A stretch of DNA of 64,000 nucleotides from Pyrocephalus nanus. Lineage: Eukaryota > Chordata > Aves > Passeriformes > Tyrannidae. The DNA is taken from NCBI GenBank assembly GCA_038380795.1, contig CM076275.1:4156501-4220500 (forward strand). Direction: 5' to 3'. The translations under genes were made by a program, and so were the position numbers. The stretch's first letter is position 1; the number at the start of each line of letters is the position of its first letter. Under the pieces are notes generated by a model. That model saw only the letters and a list, made by a program, of their open reading frames with translations. It was not told the DNA's origin and did no database searches. Positions 50,331 to 63,320 of this stretch are shown here, in pieces.

Positions 50331-53070
50331 CCCTGTTATTTTTAATTCTTTTGTTCCTGTGGGAGGTCTTGCTGGGCTGTTCCTGATTTGGAGACTGGTG
50401 CTCTGCATCATTTCCCTTCTAAACCAGACTTGCCCTCTCTGTTCTGGTAAAGCAGTGAGACATTATTGTAGTTCACATTTGTTTAGGTTTGTGGATTTTT
50501 TTTTTTGGTGGTAACTACTTACACATCCCTTTTCTGCAGCAGCTGTTTTTCTGCAACTTGCATCTGTGGCATGTTTTTGAGGCCAGGAGATAACAGATTT
50601 GTTGCTGAATGCAGACCTAATGTATGTTGTCAAGGCTCATAGGCAGTGAAAATCTGCATTGCTTCAGAATGCACCAGGGTTTATTTGCTTTCTCAGTTCA
50701 AACACCCCTCAGTGAGCACTTGCTGGCTGGAGTTTGGCATAAATTCTGTGGCAGGATCAAGGGAGCTGATAGCTCAGGAATATTTGAATCAGTAACTCAG
50801 TTTGGGGCATTGGTGGGGGGGGATTTTACTCAGCTGTGGGTTTTTTAATGCAATAAAGTGTAAGATTGTAACAGGACACTGTTTGGTACGTTCCCATGGA
50901 ACTTATATCAGGCTGGCAAAACTGTGCTGAGCCCTCCAAGTCCCACAGTGAACCCAGCACGGTTCCTGGGGCTTGGATCTGGTTCTCTCCCATGGCACAA
51001 GGCAGCTCTGATCAGTGGTGGACAGATCATGTTCCTTCCACTCCCATCAGACATGGGCAGAGCCTCCTGCTACTTATTTTACTGTTCTGAAGTAAGAGCA
51101 TTCATGTTTTCCATTGCAGCATTCCTCCTTGCTCAGCTGGCACCAAACCCCCCAGCCTGGCACTTCACCAGAGAGGGGAGGGAAAGGTGACCAGAAAGGA
51201 TGAGAAAGGCAGACATAATGCATTTTAGGGGAGGGTCTCCTTCATCTAATGCAGTTTCATTTACCCTGTCAAGACTCACAAGTCTTGGCATGTGTCATGC
51301 ATCAAAAGGAAACCTAACAGGACAAACACAGATTTTGGTTTTGTTTTTGCTCACCCCAATCCAACAGAAAGGAGGATTTTCTTATTTAACAGCTGAAGCA
51401 TTTTCATTTTGCTTCAAACCTTATTTCCTGTTGTTTTGTCTATCTTCTGGAGGATGCCCACATCCATCTCCTTCAAATCTCCAACTCTAATCACGGCATT
51501 TCATACATGGAATAACCATTATAGCACCTGAGTGTGCCTGAGGTGTCATTCCACATTCAGATGCAGAAAAACAGGATGAACCCATATTGCAAGTTATCAG
51601 AGGCAACACTGGTTGTACTAACAGAATCTTTCTTTGATATCTCATTTCCTAAAGAGCAGGGATGTGGTAAATCTCACTTACCAAGACTTCAACAAAAGCT
51701 TTGGCTGGGTATCACCTGGAAAAGCAAAGAAACCGGAGGAAATGGCTATTAATAAGGAACTGTTGGTAAAATAGTTGCCTCAGCTAAGAAAAAACAAACA
51801 CTGATTTTGCATGTAAAAGGGAAATGTGAAATCAGCAGCAGAAAAAGGAACTATTGACTGCCCACGTCACAGGGAGATTCCCCAAAGACAGATTTTGAGA
51901 AGTGACATCCTCAGTCAACAGGAGTGAGAATGGACACTGATTGATTTCTATAAATACTTGAAAAGATAATGCCTGTGAGAGAGAAGAGCTGTTTAAGAGC
52001 AGTTTTGGGGAGGGGAACACAAGAGGTTAAGTGACCACGGAGCAGTTCAGGCTCAGAATCAGGCACCGTCTGAGCAGTGCAGTTCTGGAATAGCCTCCAA
52101 CAGGCAAAAAATCCAACCCACTGCACTGCATATTGTGGCATTACCTGTGCCAAAGGGTGAATTATTTATTCCCAGATTTATGCCAGTGTAAACCCCTGAA
52201 GTTTGTGCCACAAAGGTGGCAACTGTTCTTTAGCCCTGCAGGTACCACAGGCTGAGCCACAGCGGGTGATGCTCCAGCTCCTCTCCCAGTGCCCCGCTCT
52301 GTGCACCAGCCTCCAGGAATGGCTGCTGAATCCACACTCTGGCTCCTGCCTCCTGCAGCACAGAGGTGTCAGGTTCCAGCCTCTGAAAACCTCAGAGAGA
52401 AACTTCTCTCTAAAACAGAGCAAAACTGAGCTCAGCAATGCCAAAGGGGGAAAAAGTCCTTGTGTGCTGCTGGCGTTCTGGAGGCAGGGAGAAGAGGTCT
52501 ATAGGGTCCTTCTTGAGGATCTGCACAAATCCACCCTTTCTACCTTCTTCCTCCCTCTGCTCTCCACCTTTCTGTCTGCTGTGTTTTCACCCAGGGAACG
52601 AGGAGGCAGACAGCACAGGATGATGCCTAGGGCATAGAGACAGACGTGGCATTCTGGAGAGGCTGTTTTCCACCTCCTTTGTGAGTGGTGTCAAAGGTGA
52701 AATGAATCTGCACATCCTTCCCAAGCAGTGTGGAGCCAGGGCCAGCACTATCCTTGGCTGGCTTATGTGGGCACAGAGTGCCTGGGATGGTGGGTGCTGT
52801 TTGAAAGGGCAGGAGGAGGGAGATTTCTTCGACTCCTCAACTAGGGTCACAATTTGACCCTTAAAAGCAAAGAATGCGAAGGAAGTCAACTTGTGAGGAT
52901 TAGAGATGCTGGGATTTGATTTCTTCTGAGTTTTCTCCGCCCTTTAAAAATCCCACAAGCACGGAGGGGAAAAAAAAATGAGCCCAGGCCGTCTGAAGTT
53001 CCTTTGGCTTCCAGCTCAGCTCAGGATGACTGTGGCACAATGGATTCCAGATGCTGAATTTCCGGCAGTG
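50331..53070. other. Intergenic, no gene supported
   Basis: Mostly unique sequence of ordinary composition. Open frames up to 144 codons (52203-52637 plus) show no family features. Confidence 0.55.
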
Positions 53071-53117
53071 GCTCACACACACACACACACTCACACACAC
53101 TCACACACTCACACAAT
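53071..53117 (+). repeat. (CA)n with TCACAC variants
   Basis: CA microsatellite degenerating into TCACACAC units. Confidence 0.95.
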
Positions 53118-53384
53118 TCCTTAGCTCCTCAGGCTCAGACAGAATCCCAGACTACAACAGACGGCGCAGACTGGCAGCATGAGAAACAGAGACATTACAG
53201 ACTCCCAAACTCATTCCCCCTGGACCTGAGCAGCGCACAGGGTAGTCAATATTTTGGGTATTTTTAGGAGTGCATTAGGTGGGATGACGTTCCCTGCTTG
53301 TGGTAACGAGGGAGGAGCCACACTGCACCAGGAGCACGAGTTCACAGAGTTTGGAGCAACTTCCACCCCCATGGGATTGCCACT

Positions 53385-53412
53385 GGGATCAGGATCGGGA
53401 TCAGGATCAGGC
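53385..53412 (+). repeat. GGATCR hexamer repeat, about four copies
   Basis: GGGATCAGGATCGGGATCAG and continuation; encodes Gly-Ser in one frame only by virtue of the repeat. Confidence 0.85.
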
Positions 53413-53464
53413 CTCCAGAGGTGTAGCTCAGTAACTGAAGTGGCTGGTTAACCTGTTGGTGGTT

Positions 53465-53760
53465 GCAGGCGAAAAATTAATGATCTGATTCCAATTATAA
53501 ATATTCCAGAGAGGGCTAATGATGATTAATCTGTTGTTACTGAGTTAGTCTTTTATGACTCGTTATTTATTGCTCATATGACCGTGCTCACTCGTGACAC
53601 CTGTTCCTCTTGAAAACATCTATCACCTATTAAATCTTTGTAAGTAATTTAGTAGGGTAACCATCATGTATAAATAATACTTATGTCACTTTTTCGTTTG
53701 ATGAATGACACTAGAGATCAACTGGCAATGTATAACCCAAACTAACAGGATCAAAACCAC
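53465..53760. promoter_or_regulatory. Candidate conserved non-coding element B
   Basis: AT-rich, repeat-free, with AAATTAATGATCTGAT, CCAATTATAAATATTCC, GATGATTAATC and TTATTTATTG motifs typical of developmental enhancers. Inference from composition. Confidence 0.35.
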
Positions 53761-54149
53761 AAGATATATTTTACATCTTGCATTTTGTAAGGCTGCTGCC
53801 CAGCACCACTAACAAGAAGCAATTAAATCACAGTATCTCTTTGGTGGGATGAGGGAGACTGTCTCCACTCCTCCTGTGTAACACAAATTTGCTGCAGACA
53901 ATGGACTCCAGGAATACCCACAGGCACAGGCCCTTGCTGGGACTCAGCACGAGGTCAGAGGAAGGCTAATTTTATTAAGAATTTTTACCATGAAGATATA
54001 AACTTGCAATAAAATGGTAGTGACTGCTTTAGGCTGGGATTTTCCAGAAACTTAAGGGGCAATAGGTCCCCAAATCCCACCAAACTGGTACTGCACTCTT
54101 ACAGGCTTCTCTGAACAGCCCAGCCTTCACTCTGACTCATTACCCATAC

Positions 54150-54365
54150 CACTGCCATTATTTCTTCATAAGCTTTTGTTTAAGTTATTGTGCTCTTAAT
54201 TTCCTGTTTCACAATCCTTTAGTGATGCCAGCAAAATGCATTAATTCAGATTTCTGGATCTGCATTTGAACATTCAGAGGATTAAAATTAATCACGGCTT
54301 CTCGTTGGCTCAAGGCGATCAAAGGTTCAGGATACACATTTCAGATTAATATTTCTCCCAGCTGT
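54150..54365. promoter_or_regulatory. Candidate conserved non-coding element C
   Basis: AT-rich unique stretch with GCATTAATTCAGAT, AAAATTAATCA and a TCF/LEF-type site GATCAAAGG (54317-54325). Inference from composition. Confidence 0.35.
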
Positions 54366-54383
54366 GATTTGTCAAAGCTCAAG

Positions 54384-54473
54384 AGGAAAAAAAAAAAAAA
54401 CAACAAAAAAACAAACAAACAAACAAAAAAACCCCAAAACAAACCCCAAAACCCAAAAAAACCCAAAAAACCC
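54384..54473 (-). repeat. A/C-rich simple tract, G-quadruplex-capable on minus strand
   Basis: A14, CAAA units and then C-runs CCCC 54444-54447, CCC 54452-54454, CCC 54462-54464, CCC 54471-54473. On the minus strand these are four G-runs with loops of 6, 7 and 4 T. Confidence 0.9.
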
Positions 54474-55044
54474 AGTCAACTGGATCTTTACCAGCCCTGT
54501 AAATAGTGGGGCAAACCCAAGTGTAGCACGAGCAGGTGAATCTCCATTAATCACAGTGCAGATATGCTGGCTCATGTTCAGGTTGACCCTAAGCAAGGAA
54601 GTCAGAATGGACAGAAGTCAGGCTGAACTCACGGTGAGCAATGCACTCCCTGACTCAGGGGCTCTCTGACTCAGGGCTGCTTCATTGGCACCCTCATTAT
54701 TTCATCATACATTAACCCTCTTTTTTTTTTTTTCAGCCAGCAAGAAACCATTCCTCCCAATAGAAGGATAAAAGCAGGTTAAGTGGGCGTAAAACTGGGC
54801 ATGAATGAAAGATCTGTCAGCAGAAGTATCAGGTTTGCAGGGAAGGTTTGGAGACACTCCGACATCAGGGTTTGCTTCTAACTCGACTGTGCCTCCAGAG
54901 TCTCTGCTATGCAAGATTTCTCTATAGCGTGCCCAGAAGTGTGAAGGAAAAAATAAAATAAAATCCAATAGCTGTGGAGCATCTGGACTGCCAGGAACAT
55001 CTAATTGCAGAATAATTCAAGTGCCTCCAGTGAGCCACACAGAA

Positions 55045-55115
55045 CAAAGGTGATCTGCCCAGATCACCCAGCGGGCTCATGGCCAAACTGGAGTGAGGAT
55101 CCCGGCCTCCCAAAC
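55045..55115 (-). mobile_element. MIR-like (core-SINE) fragment
   Basis: Reads as the reverse of the MIR core: GTGATCTGCCCAGATCACCC, AGCGGGCTCATGGCCAAACT, GGAGTGAGGATCCCGG. By eye only. Confidence 0.6.
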
Positions 55116-56578
55116 CCCAAACGGCTGAGTGTGTCCCCAGCTAAAAGATTTTTGTGGGCAAGATGGATTTATTAAGAGTTCTTCAAACAGATTTTTGCCC
55201 CTGATACGTGCCCACTCCTCCCTTACCACTTTAGCAATGGGGTCTGGCCCTTCTGATTTCATTTCCATTGCAGATCAGCAAACATCTCAGTAAAGAGTCT
55301 GGTGTCAAGATGTTTGTTGGGGTTGGTGGTTTGGTCAGATAGAAATAAGGGAAGTTAATTCTCTCGGGGGATCTGTATGCAGTCCTAATTCTTTCTTCTA
55401 ACCATGTGTCCAGCCAGACAAATCCACAAACATGCAACTTGGTAACAACTGCAGCCAACTGAATTTTTCTAATTATTTTTCTGTGCACAAGTTCTAGTGT
55501 TTCTGTAGCTCAGATTCCATTCCAAGTGTGTTCCAGTTGATGGAAAGACTCCTGTTGGCTGCAGCAGGCTCTGGGTCAGGGCCCTGGGACAAGAGGCAGA
55601 GCAGTGGCTCCATTTGCTTTAGAAATTCCACCCATGAGTGCAATACTTGTTGGAGGAGTCCCATTCCCTCTACATGAAACAACTCTCAGTCCTCTGGTCT
55701 GCTGTTCCAACCACTGCTTCAGCAAGTGACATTTTGGGCACATAAATAATTTGGACTCAGGAGGTATCATTTTCCCTGCCAGCCACCTCCTGCCCCTTCC
55801 CTCGTGTCCAGCTCTGATCTACAGACTTTTTGTGAGTCTCAGGTGTGAAAAACAGGCCAGTTCCAAGGCCTGAATGGAAACTGGAAAACAAACCAAGCGA
55901 AATAAAATATCCAAGCCAGGCATTTGGTGCATATGCAGCAACATGTGCTGCTATCCAGGAAGTCTGAAGCTTCTCCCAAACTCTAGACAATGACCATCTT
56001 TACTGAGGATGAGAGTCATTTGGGTCATTTCCCCAGCACTGAGGAGTGGGGATCAAACACAAAATAACCACTTGTTTTCCAAACTGATCAGTACTTATAA
56101 CCTTTGTTTTCTTAGTTTAGTACATGTCTTTTTCTCCATTTCAGGACATGCCCTGGAAGGTGTTGACTGTTGAGTCTTGAAGAGGGAAATGAGCTATTTT
56201 TATTTTTTTATTTCATTTTATTTTAGATTTTCATTTATTTTAGCTACTGCAGTTTGCTAAAGCCAGCATTTCTGAAAGCTATGGATCAGCCCAAGAAGGA
56301 TAATTAATATTCATCAAGGTTTTTCTAGGCAGCATCCACTCTAAATAGTCTAAGCCTTCAGCAAAGCAAAAGGGAGGAAAGTGGGTGGGGGTGGTGGTTG
56401 TGCAGCTGATAAACCTGTGGATAAAAAGAAAGGGATGGCCTGGCCAGCCTTGGGGAAGGTCCAGATAGGAGAAGGGGACAGACATTACTCCCATGCTTGG
56501 AGAAAGAATTGTGAGTGGAAAGTGAACAGCAGGGAAAAGCTGACTCCAGGAAAGATAATGGCAAAGGTTCCAGTGACT

Positions 56579-56620
56579 GCACTGCATTTCATAAAAGTCT
56601 CACTGCATTTCATAAAGATT
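56579..56620 (+). repeat. 21-bp tandem duplication
   Basis: CACTGCATTTCATAAAAGTC-T followed by a near-identical copy; two units only. Confidence 0.85.
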
Positions 56621-57321
56621 TCTCTTACATGGCTTACATCCATGGTTGTTATAAGTCAGGTGTATTGCTCATTTTGGTGGATATTTAAATTGATAAAATT
56701 TGTTGCATTTATAGTATTAATAAAGCTAAAGCCTATAAAAAGGAGGCATTTGGGAGGAAAAAAAATCCTCCTGAAAGTCTAGTTAACACAGGACAGATGT
56801 TTCTTCTCCTACTGACAGTCAGCAGTTCCTAATAATGGAATTTGCTCCCTTTTTAATTAAAAAGGCCACTGTTCACTGAAAGGTGAATAAGAAAAGATGT
56901 TTGGCAAAGGCTTTTAAAGTGTATTTTGAAGGAGGCCTGTTTGATTTCCAAACTCCCAGCTGCTCATAAGTCTAAATCTCTAAGCCTACTCTGTTGATTT
57001 CATAATTAAATAGGATATATCCCCTTATCTTCTCACTTTAGAAACCACTCAGTTGAACACTTCATTGTGCAATTCATCTGCTCCCAGATGGGTGAGGATA
57101 GGGAATAGGGGTTGGTTTGGGTTGGACTCGTTTCACTTGCTGGAAAACAACTGGAAACGATTTTGGATCAGAGTGTCACGCTTTGTCATTTGACATCAGG
57201 CAGAATCATGAGACTTTCCCCTCGAAACATCACCCAGCAAACGAGTTTGATGCCTCCTGGCTCCAGAGTGGGGGTCTGCTCCTGGCCCTCTTCCCTGGCA
57301 AATCCACCTCCATGGGAAGAG

Positions 57322-57446
57322 GACAGGAGTGGACAGGACAGGATGGCACAAGGGACTAAGGACAAGGGACAATGGACAAGGAGAGGAGAGGACGAGGAAA
57401 AGAAGAAGGAGAGGAAGAAGAGGGAGAGGAGAGGAGAGGAGAGTGA
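57322..57446 (+). repeat. Polypurine tract (GGACA / AGGAG units)
   Basis: About 120 bp nearly devoid of pyrimidines, starting as ACAGGAGTGGACAGGACAGG and passing into GGACAAGG, then GAGGA and AGAAGAAGG units. Mirror-like purine strand. Confidence 0.9.
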
Positions 57447-57995
57447 GGGTCAATGTAGGAGAGGATAAAACTCCCAAGCTGGTGTGAAGAGGCCCCCAAC
57501 AACCAAAGGGGAACCAGTCCCTTGGCATTGAGGACTGGAGCCAAAGGATTTGCCAGAGGGACAGGCCCTTGGCTGGGGACTGAGAGCCTGAACTACTATT
57601 TGGATAAAGGGAAGTGGTCCAGGGCTGATGGGCCTCCCATCAAGTTTTCCTGGAGAGGAAAAAGTCTTTCTAGAAATCCTGCCCTGACCTTTCCCTGTGC
57701 TCCTGTGCCTGCCCAGAGCTCACTGGACTCTTACCCAGGCCAGAAAGGATTTTCCTTGGCATCCAAGCTTGGATCACGTTAGTTATTGCTTGTTTTTCTC
57801 AGACTTAGGGTTGGCTAGAAAACAGCATTACATTCAATAAAAAACAGTGGAGGCTTCAATATTTATTTTCCTTGAGCTTAGAAGTGAAATTGAAACTGTC
57901 CAAGAAAATTAGCTCCCCCCAACTCACCCTCATAAATCTTCCAGCCATTTTGAGCCAAGGGGATTTATTTGCTCCTTTGGGTTTTTTTGGTTTGA

Positions 57996-58021
57996 TTTTT
58001 TTTTTTTTTTTTTTTTTTTTT
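57996..58021 (+). repeat. Poly(T) run
   Basis: About 26 T, preceded by GGGTTTTTTTGG. Confidence 0.95.
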
Positions 58022-58249
58022 AGCAAAAAGCATCATTGAAATTTCCCAATCTTTTTTTCTATTATGGAAGTAGAGGGGAAAAGAGACTGAATGGATGCTT
58101 TCGAACTTTTCTAAACCACCTCCAAAGAATTTGGAGGTCGGGAAGTTACCACATTTCCTTGGTGAGGGTCAGCTTTCACCCCAGCCGGAACCAGCTGTGG
58201 CTGCAGTTAGAGACAAGAGATTGTGTCAGAAAAGCCTGTGACAGATGGC

Positions 58250-58251
<2 letters not shown>

Positions 58252-58282
<31 letters not shown>
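58252..58282 (+). repeat. (TA)n microsatellite
   Basis: About fifteen TA units ending in TGTATACATA. Confidence 0.97.
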
Positions 58283-58285
<3 letters not shown>

Positions 58286-59104
58286 ACATACCAACTCATG
58301 TATTCATCCACCTTTGCAAAATGTTTTGTGACCCTCAGATGACTGCTGGCTTTTTTAGAGCAAAATATTAATGTTGCTTCACTGGGGCAGAAAAGCAGCT
58401 TTCCATCTCAAGAGCTTTATTAGCTAATGGGGAACAAAAATAATCTAACTGCTTGCTAGAAATGTGGAAATTAATTGCACTCAATGTCACCGAATTCCTA
58501 GGAAAAAATATTTAGGTATTTTAACAGCATTTAAATAAATGGACTGCCAACTGCAAACAGCTGAGCTCCAGAGAGAGGGCTTGGCTCACAGTGGGAGCCA
58601 GCCCAGGGCTAACTGCTAACCTGGCTTTTATTCAGTGCTCTATTCCAGGTATGGATGTCATCCAAGAAGATGATAAACTGCAACACCTTATAATTATTTC
58701 AGCAAAACCAACTTGGAGCAATGCATTTGAAACTGAAGGGTACCAAAAAGATGGAAAGTGTGGTGAACCTACTTTCTATACCGCTTTCTATTGTTCTTCA
58801 AGGACAAAACTCTCTTCTCTACAATTTTCTATGAGGTGAGAGAAAATCTGACAACTCCCAAAACCACTGGACACCCTGTGTGTCAGCAGTCACTTTGGCT
58901 GGGATGTGCAGAACAGGCTCTGAACTGTTCCTCCCTCAGGCTTATCACTGGAACAGGGCTAGCTCTCAAAAAATATTCTATTTGCACTTTAATCCTCAAG
59001 CACATCGGAGGACCTCTCGCCAGATCTGCGGCGCTCCAGCAGCTGCAGTCCATCAAATGCATTCAAGAATGCAAAAAAAATGATAAGAAAAGCCGTGGAT
59101 GAGA

Positions 59105-59165
59105 CACTGGGCTGGGAGTCAGGAGGCTTTGGTGCTGCTCCAGCACAGCCAGAGACCTGCCAGGC
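59105..59165 (+). mobile_element. Doubtful MIR-like fragment
   Basis: CTGGGCTGGGAGTCAGGAGG resembles the 5' part of MIR-type SINEs; the following bases diverge. Confidence 0.3.
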
Positions 59166-61099
59166 AGGGGGAAGCTCTCCCCACTGCCCCATGCTCCCCT
59201 TTGCTTCGTCAATTTAGGGCATGAAGCCTGTAGGGAAAGCAGCGTGTGTGTAAGGCCAAAGGCAGCAGGGAGCACTAAGCAGCTACACTCTCAGATTGGG
59301 CTTTCAGGCATCAGTGAAATGTCAACAAGAATAAATTGGCTTAGACAGCAACACTCCCCCCTCTTCATCGCTGCTGGCCGAGTAGCAAACGCAGCCCAAA
59401 ACCTCCACAGCACCTTCCCAGACCCCAAATTCCCCCTGAGCCGCCCTGAGCCCCATGGGAGCTGGCTCAGGCAGAAGGGCTCTGCAGCTGCATCAGGGAG
59501 GTCAACAGTTTCTGACATTTGTTCAAATAAAGGTTCAAATCCATCTGGCTGCTGTGGTGTCTTAGTGCTTCCTGAAACTGTGTGTGGACTGATTGTGTAT
59601 GTGTGAGTGCCCATGGAAACGTGATGGTAAGAGGTAACGTGCCTGCACTGGGCAGGAGGCTGTTTAGCACAAGGATTCTTCCTTGAGGGGCTGCTGAACT
59701 GCAGCCTGTGGAGAGCAAGAGATGGAGCCTGAGGAATCTGAGGGATACTTCTATTCATTTCTGAAAGAGGAAAGGAATTAGGGTACGAAATGAAAGCTGA
59801 AGACAGGATTAGGGCAGATGGAACCGAAGGGTAGGCACGTTGAGTCAAGTGCCTTATTCCTAAAATCTTCTCTGATATTTTTAAAACAAAGTTAATGAAA
59901 ATTCTTCCAGCCACAATTCTCTTCATATTTATATTTGCTTTTCCCATGAGTTGTAGTGTGCCCCGTGGTGGACCTCGTTATTTATAAGAAATGTGAAGGC
60001 AAAGGGATATATGTGCATTAGGAGCACTAAACCTCAGACCTTTATAGGACTTTTCTCGTAGAAGAAGCTCAGAACATCTGTTTATTTTTATCACGTCCAA
60101 TCGCCATGGAGATGTGAACACCCTGTGTTATTCACAGGAAGATGACATAGCTATTCTTCTGCAAAACAGAAATTGCTTTTCAAGTATTTCCAATCATAAA
60201 TCAGGAAAACACCCAAGAAATCCACGTTCCACCCATGTCCCAAAAAACCCACACCCTATTCTGTCAATTTGAAATAAATGAGTGTGATAACCTTCGGTTC
60301 GATTTGGGCGTGTCCTGCCCTGAGAAGGGAGGCAGGACGGGGTGACTTCAGAGCTCTGCTGTGCCCCAGCCTTCCTCTGGGTGCTGAAGGGGTTTTCCTG
60401 CAGCAGCAATGCTCATCCTGGCAGAAAATCGTCCTCTCCTGGATTTCAGGTATCGACTGCTTGCAGTGAATGTGCCAGAGCGACCCACCAGAGCATGACT
60501 CTTCCAGGACAACCTGCCTGGCAGACAATTAATGTGTTTCAGGGAGGAAGACCATTATGGTTGCTCTGCAAGCAGAAAGCTGCTAATGGAACAAAATACG
60601 TGCAGTGATGTGAGCCAGTGCCTGGGCTCAGCCCTGCTTTAAATCAAACCTGTCACAGGCTGATTATTTTAGCAATAATGTCATGTTGTATGCCAGAGGT
60701 CCTCGGATTTTAGCCCCAAAATGAATATCCCCAGTGAAGACCTGCCTGTGCACTCCTGTCTGTGGTTTCTCTTTCCTTTTCCTTCTACCTTCCATCAACC
60801 CCTCTCTGCATTGTCCCTCTCCCCTGCTGGCAGGAACATCAGTTCCTCTGGCACCTTTGTGGGCATTCCATGTCAATAAGACTGGAAATACCACTGAAAG
60901 ATGTGCTCTGCCTTCTCCCCTGGACTTCTGCTCAAAGGAGCAGGAGAGGTGAAAGAAGGAAAATGGAGACACCATCAGTAAGCGAGAGATAAACCCTCAC
61001 ATCATGAACTATTGGCTTTGTCCTTTTGGCAATACAGCTCCTTCAAAATAGATGGAAAATTGGCTGGAGAGTGCAAGGTCCCCTTCAGGAACCTCATTT

Positions 61100-61500
61100 T
61101 TCTGTTTTCCTTTCGTATCCCGCTCTCCATTACCTCAGTGTGAGTTATGCCCTATTTGCATCACCTCAATAAGTGGCTGTCACATCTTTATTTAAAAACA
61201 ACAATCCCAAGCATCACTCAGTATGTCATTGAGGTACGAAATTATGTTGACTGAGGAACCACCAGCAGTGTCTGCACACACACCAGCATCCCAGGGAACA
61301 CCAACACACTGCTTTGAAGTGGCTTTGTGAGCGTTAGTGGGGGATGTATCGCTCCTGGGTCCCCTGATCTATTTGGATAATTAGAACTCAGCTGTATTGG
61401 GAATTAATTCAACGCCTCCGGCTCTTGCAACATTACAAGGACAATTGCCAGGCACAAGGTTTTCCTTTGTAAAACATAGCTTTAGTCTCATAATCCCAGC
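61100..61500. promoter_or_regulatory. Candidate conserved non-coding element D
   Basis: Unique sequence with a perfect octamer ATTTGCAT (61154-61161), TGGATAATTAGA and GGGAATTAATTCA. Inference from composition. Confidence 0.3.
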
Positions 61501-63320
61501 CTGATATTTCACCCTCCAGCTATTTCCCACATTTTTTTTTAATCATTAAAGTAGGCTTTCAATTAACTTGTCTTATGGATCAGATACCACCTGCAGACAC
61601 AAATACAAACATAAAAAAGGAAGGTTGCTCAGAGGCTAGAGGAAAAATCCTGCACTTTGTCACTTGTTTAAATCCATCCAGCTTGTGAGAGGGTGGGGGC
61701 TGTTGCTGGTGGCTCTGCCGAAGGTGAGGCTGAGCTTTATGTGTTCACCATTCAGCACATCATGTAGAGGCACTGGCACTGCTGACTTCTGTGGTAGTAC
61801 AGGACATAAAAAGGATCATCCTATAGGTGAGTGACTTGTTTAATGGAAGAAGACTACCAGCCTGTATGATTATCCATTTAAAATACATCTTAATAAATAA
61901 CTTCAAAACTCTCAGATTATTTTTCTGCAGGATCTTTGCAAGCATTGACCTGGTGCTGTGCTCCCTTCTTGTACAGGGACTTCTCTCTCTTACACCTTCA
62001 CGCCATTGGGAAAGCAACATCAAAATCTTGAATGACTGGCTAATATTATCAGAATAAAACTACACATTGCAGGAACTCCAGCTGATGTGAAATTAAGATG
62101 ACTTATCTTGCTGCAGTTTCCACTGGGAGAACCACAGGGGAAGGAGCTGCCACATCAACGAGAAAGAGCCTTATCACTTTTGGAGCAGCCACAGGGCAGG
62201 GCAGGAGCAGGTACCAGAGGACAGTGACAGAAGAGGGAGGTGTTGGTTTACAAAAGCTCAGCCTCTCCACTGTCTCCCAGAGACAGGTGTCCAGGATCCT
62301 CTCTCCTAGGTGCTTGGAAGTGAGGAGTAGTCCCTTGGAGTTACGGTAACTCCCTCAGGGAATGGTGCCAAGGACACAGCACTTCACAGTCCCCTTTCTA
62401 ATATTGTTAAGTGCACAAGGACCATCTGTAACAGAAACACCATTTCAATCAACTGAGATGATGCCATAAGGGCAGCTATCGATTAGAGGGAAGAAACAGA
62501 TCTAAATGAGCAAAGGCAAACCAGTGATGACTTTGAGCTGGCATTCAGTGCAGGTCTTTGTCCAAACTAGAGCTCTGCCACTGCGGGGAGCACCCAACCC
62601 TCCTGCTGTTTTCTGGATGCAGTCACACCTACTGAAGCTCACATATCTTTATCCCACAGCTGGTAGCTGGACTAGAGCATCTGAGCAGATACAGAAAACT
62701 CCTGATGAATTCTGCGGTCTGGGTTACAAAGCAGGCAAAAATGACAATTGCTTACTTCCCTGTAACAGTTTCAAATCTACTTTCTATGTATCACTAAGCT
62801 ACGGATGAGGCAACCGATCAGTTCTGACTGAGAAGGGCTGGAATTTGTGTGTTCAGCTGTTCCTTGTGATATAGGAAGGAAAACATCTGCATCAATTCAG
62901 TCATCTCTGTGAGCAACAGCGTGGATCAGACACTACAGGGCAGGCAGAACTTGTATTAAAACCCTGAGGATTAGGACATATCTTATGCAACATTTTTTTC
63001 ATGTTTTGATGCATTTAAAAATATGAAGCCATCTCTTTAATAAATAATCTTTCAGAGAAAGCAACTAACAAACAAAAGCATGTCTTTTACATCTGCCCAT
63101 GATGGTAACCAGTCAGGGCTAAACCCAGAAATGCCCGGGTTTTTTTACAACTTGGCTACGTGGAATATCACCTCTCCTGTGCACAGCACTGCAGTAGTAG
63201 AAAAACAAAAGTCTTTTACAAACAAGCTACAGGCCCTTCAAAATACTGTCCAACAGTTCTCTTGCCAAATGAGAATGATTTGACACCATATAATATAGTG
63301 TAATACACCCTACACACCCT

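Noticed and set aside
50217..50514. Poly-Lys and poly-Phe frames
   Set aside because: Direct translation of a 71-bp poly(T) tract.
53419..53468. tRNA-like TAGCTCAGT resembling a pol III A box
   Set aside because: No acceptable B box (GGTTCGA) and no cloverleaf arms could be drawn.
59291..59947. 218-codon minus-strand frame, the longest in the window
   Set aside because: No recognisable domain, no splice or promoter context and overlaps other open frames. Treated as chance unless conserved.
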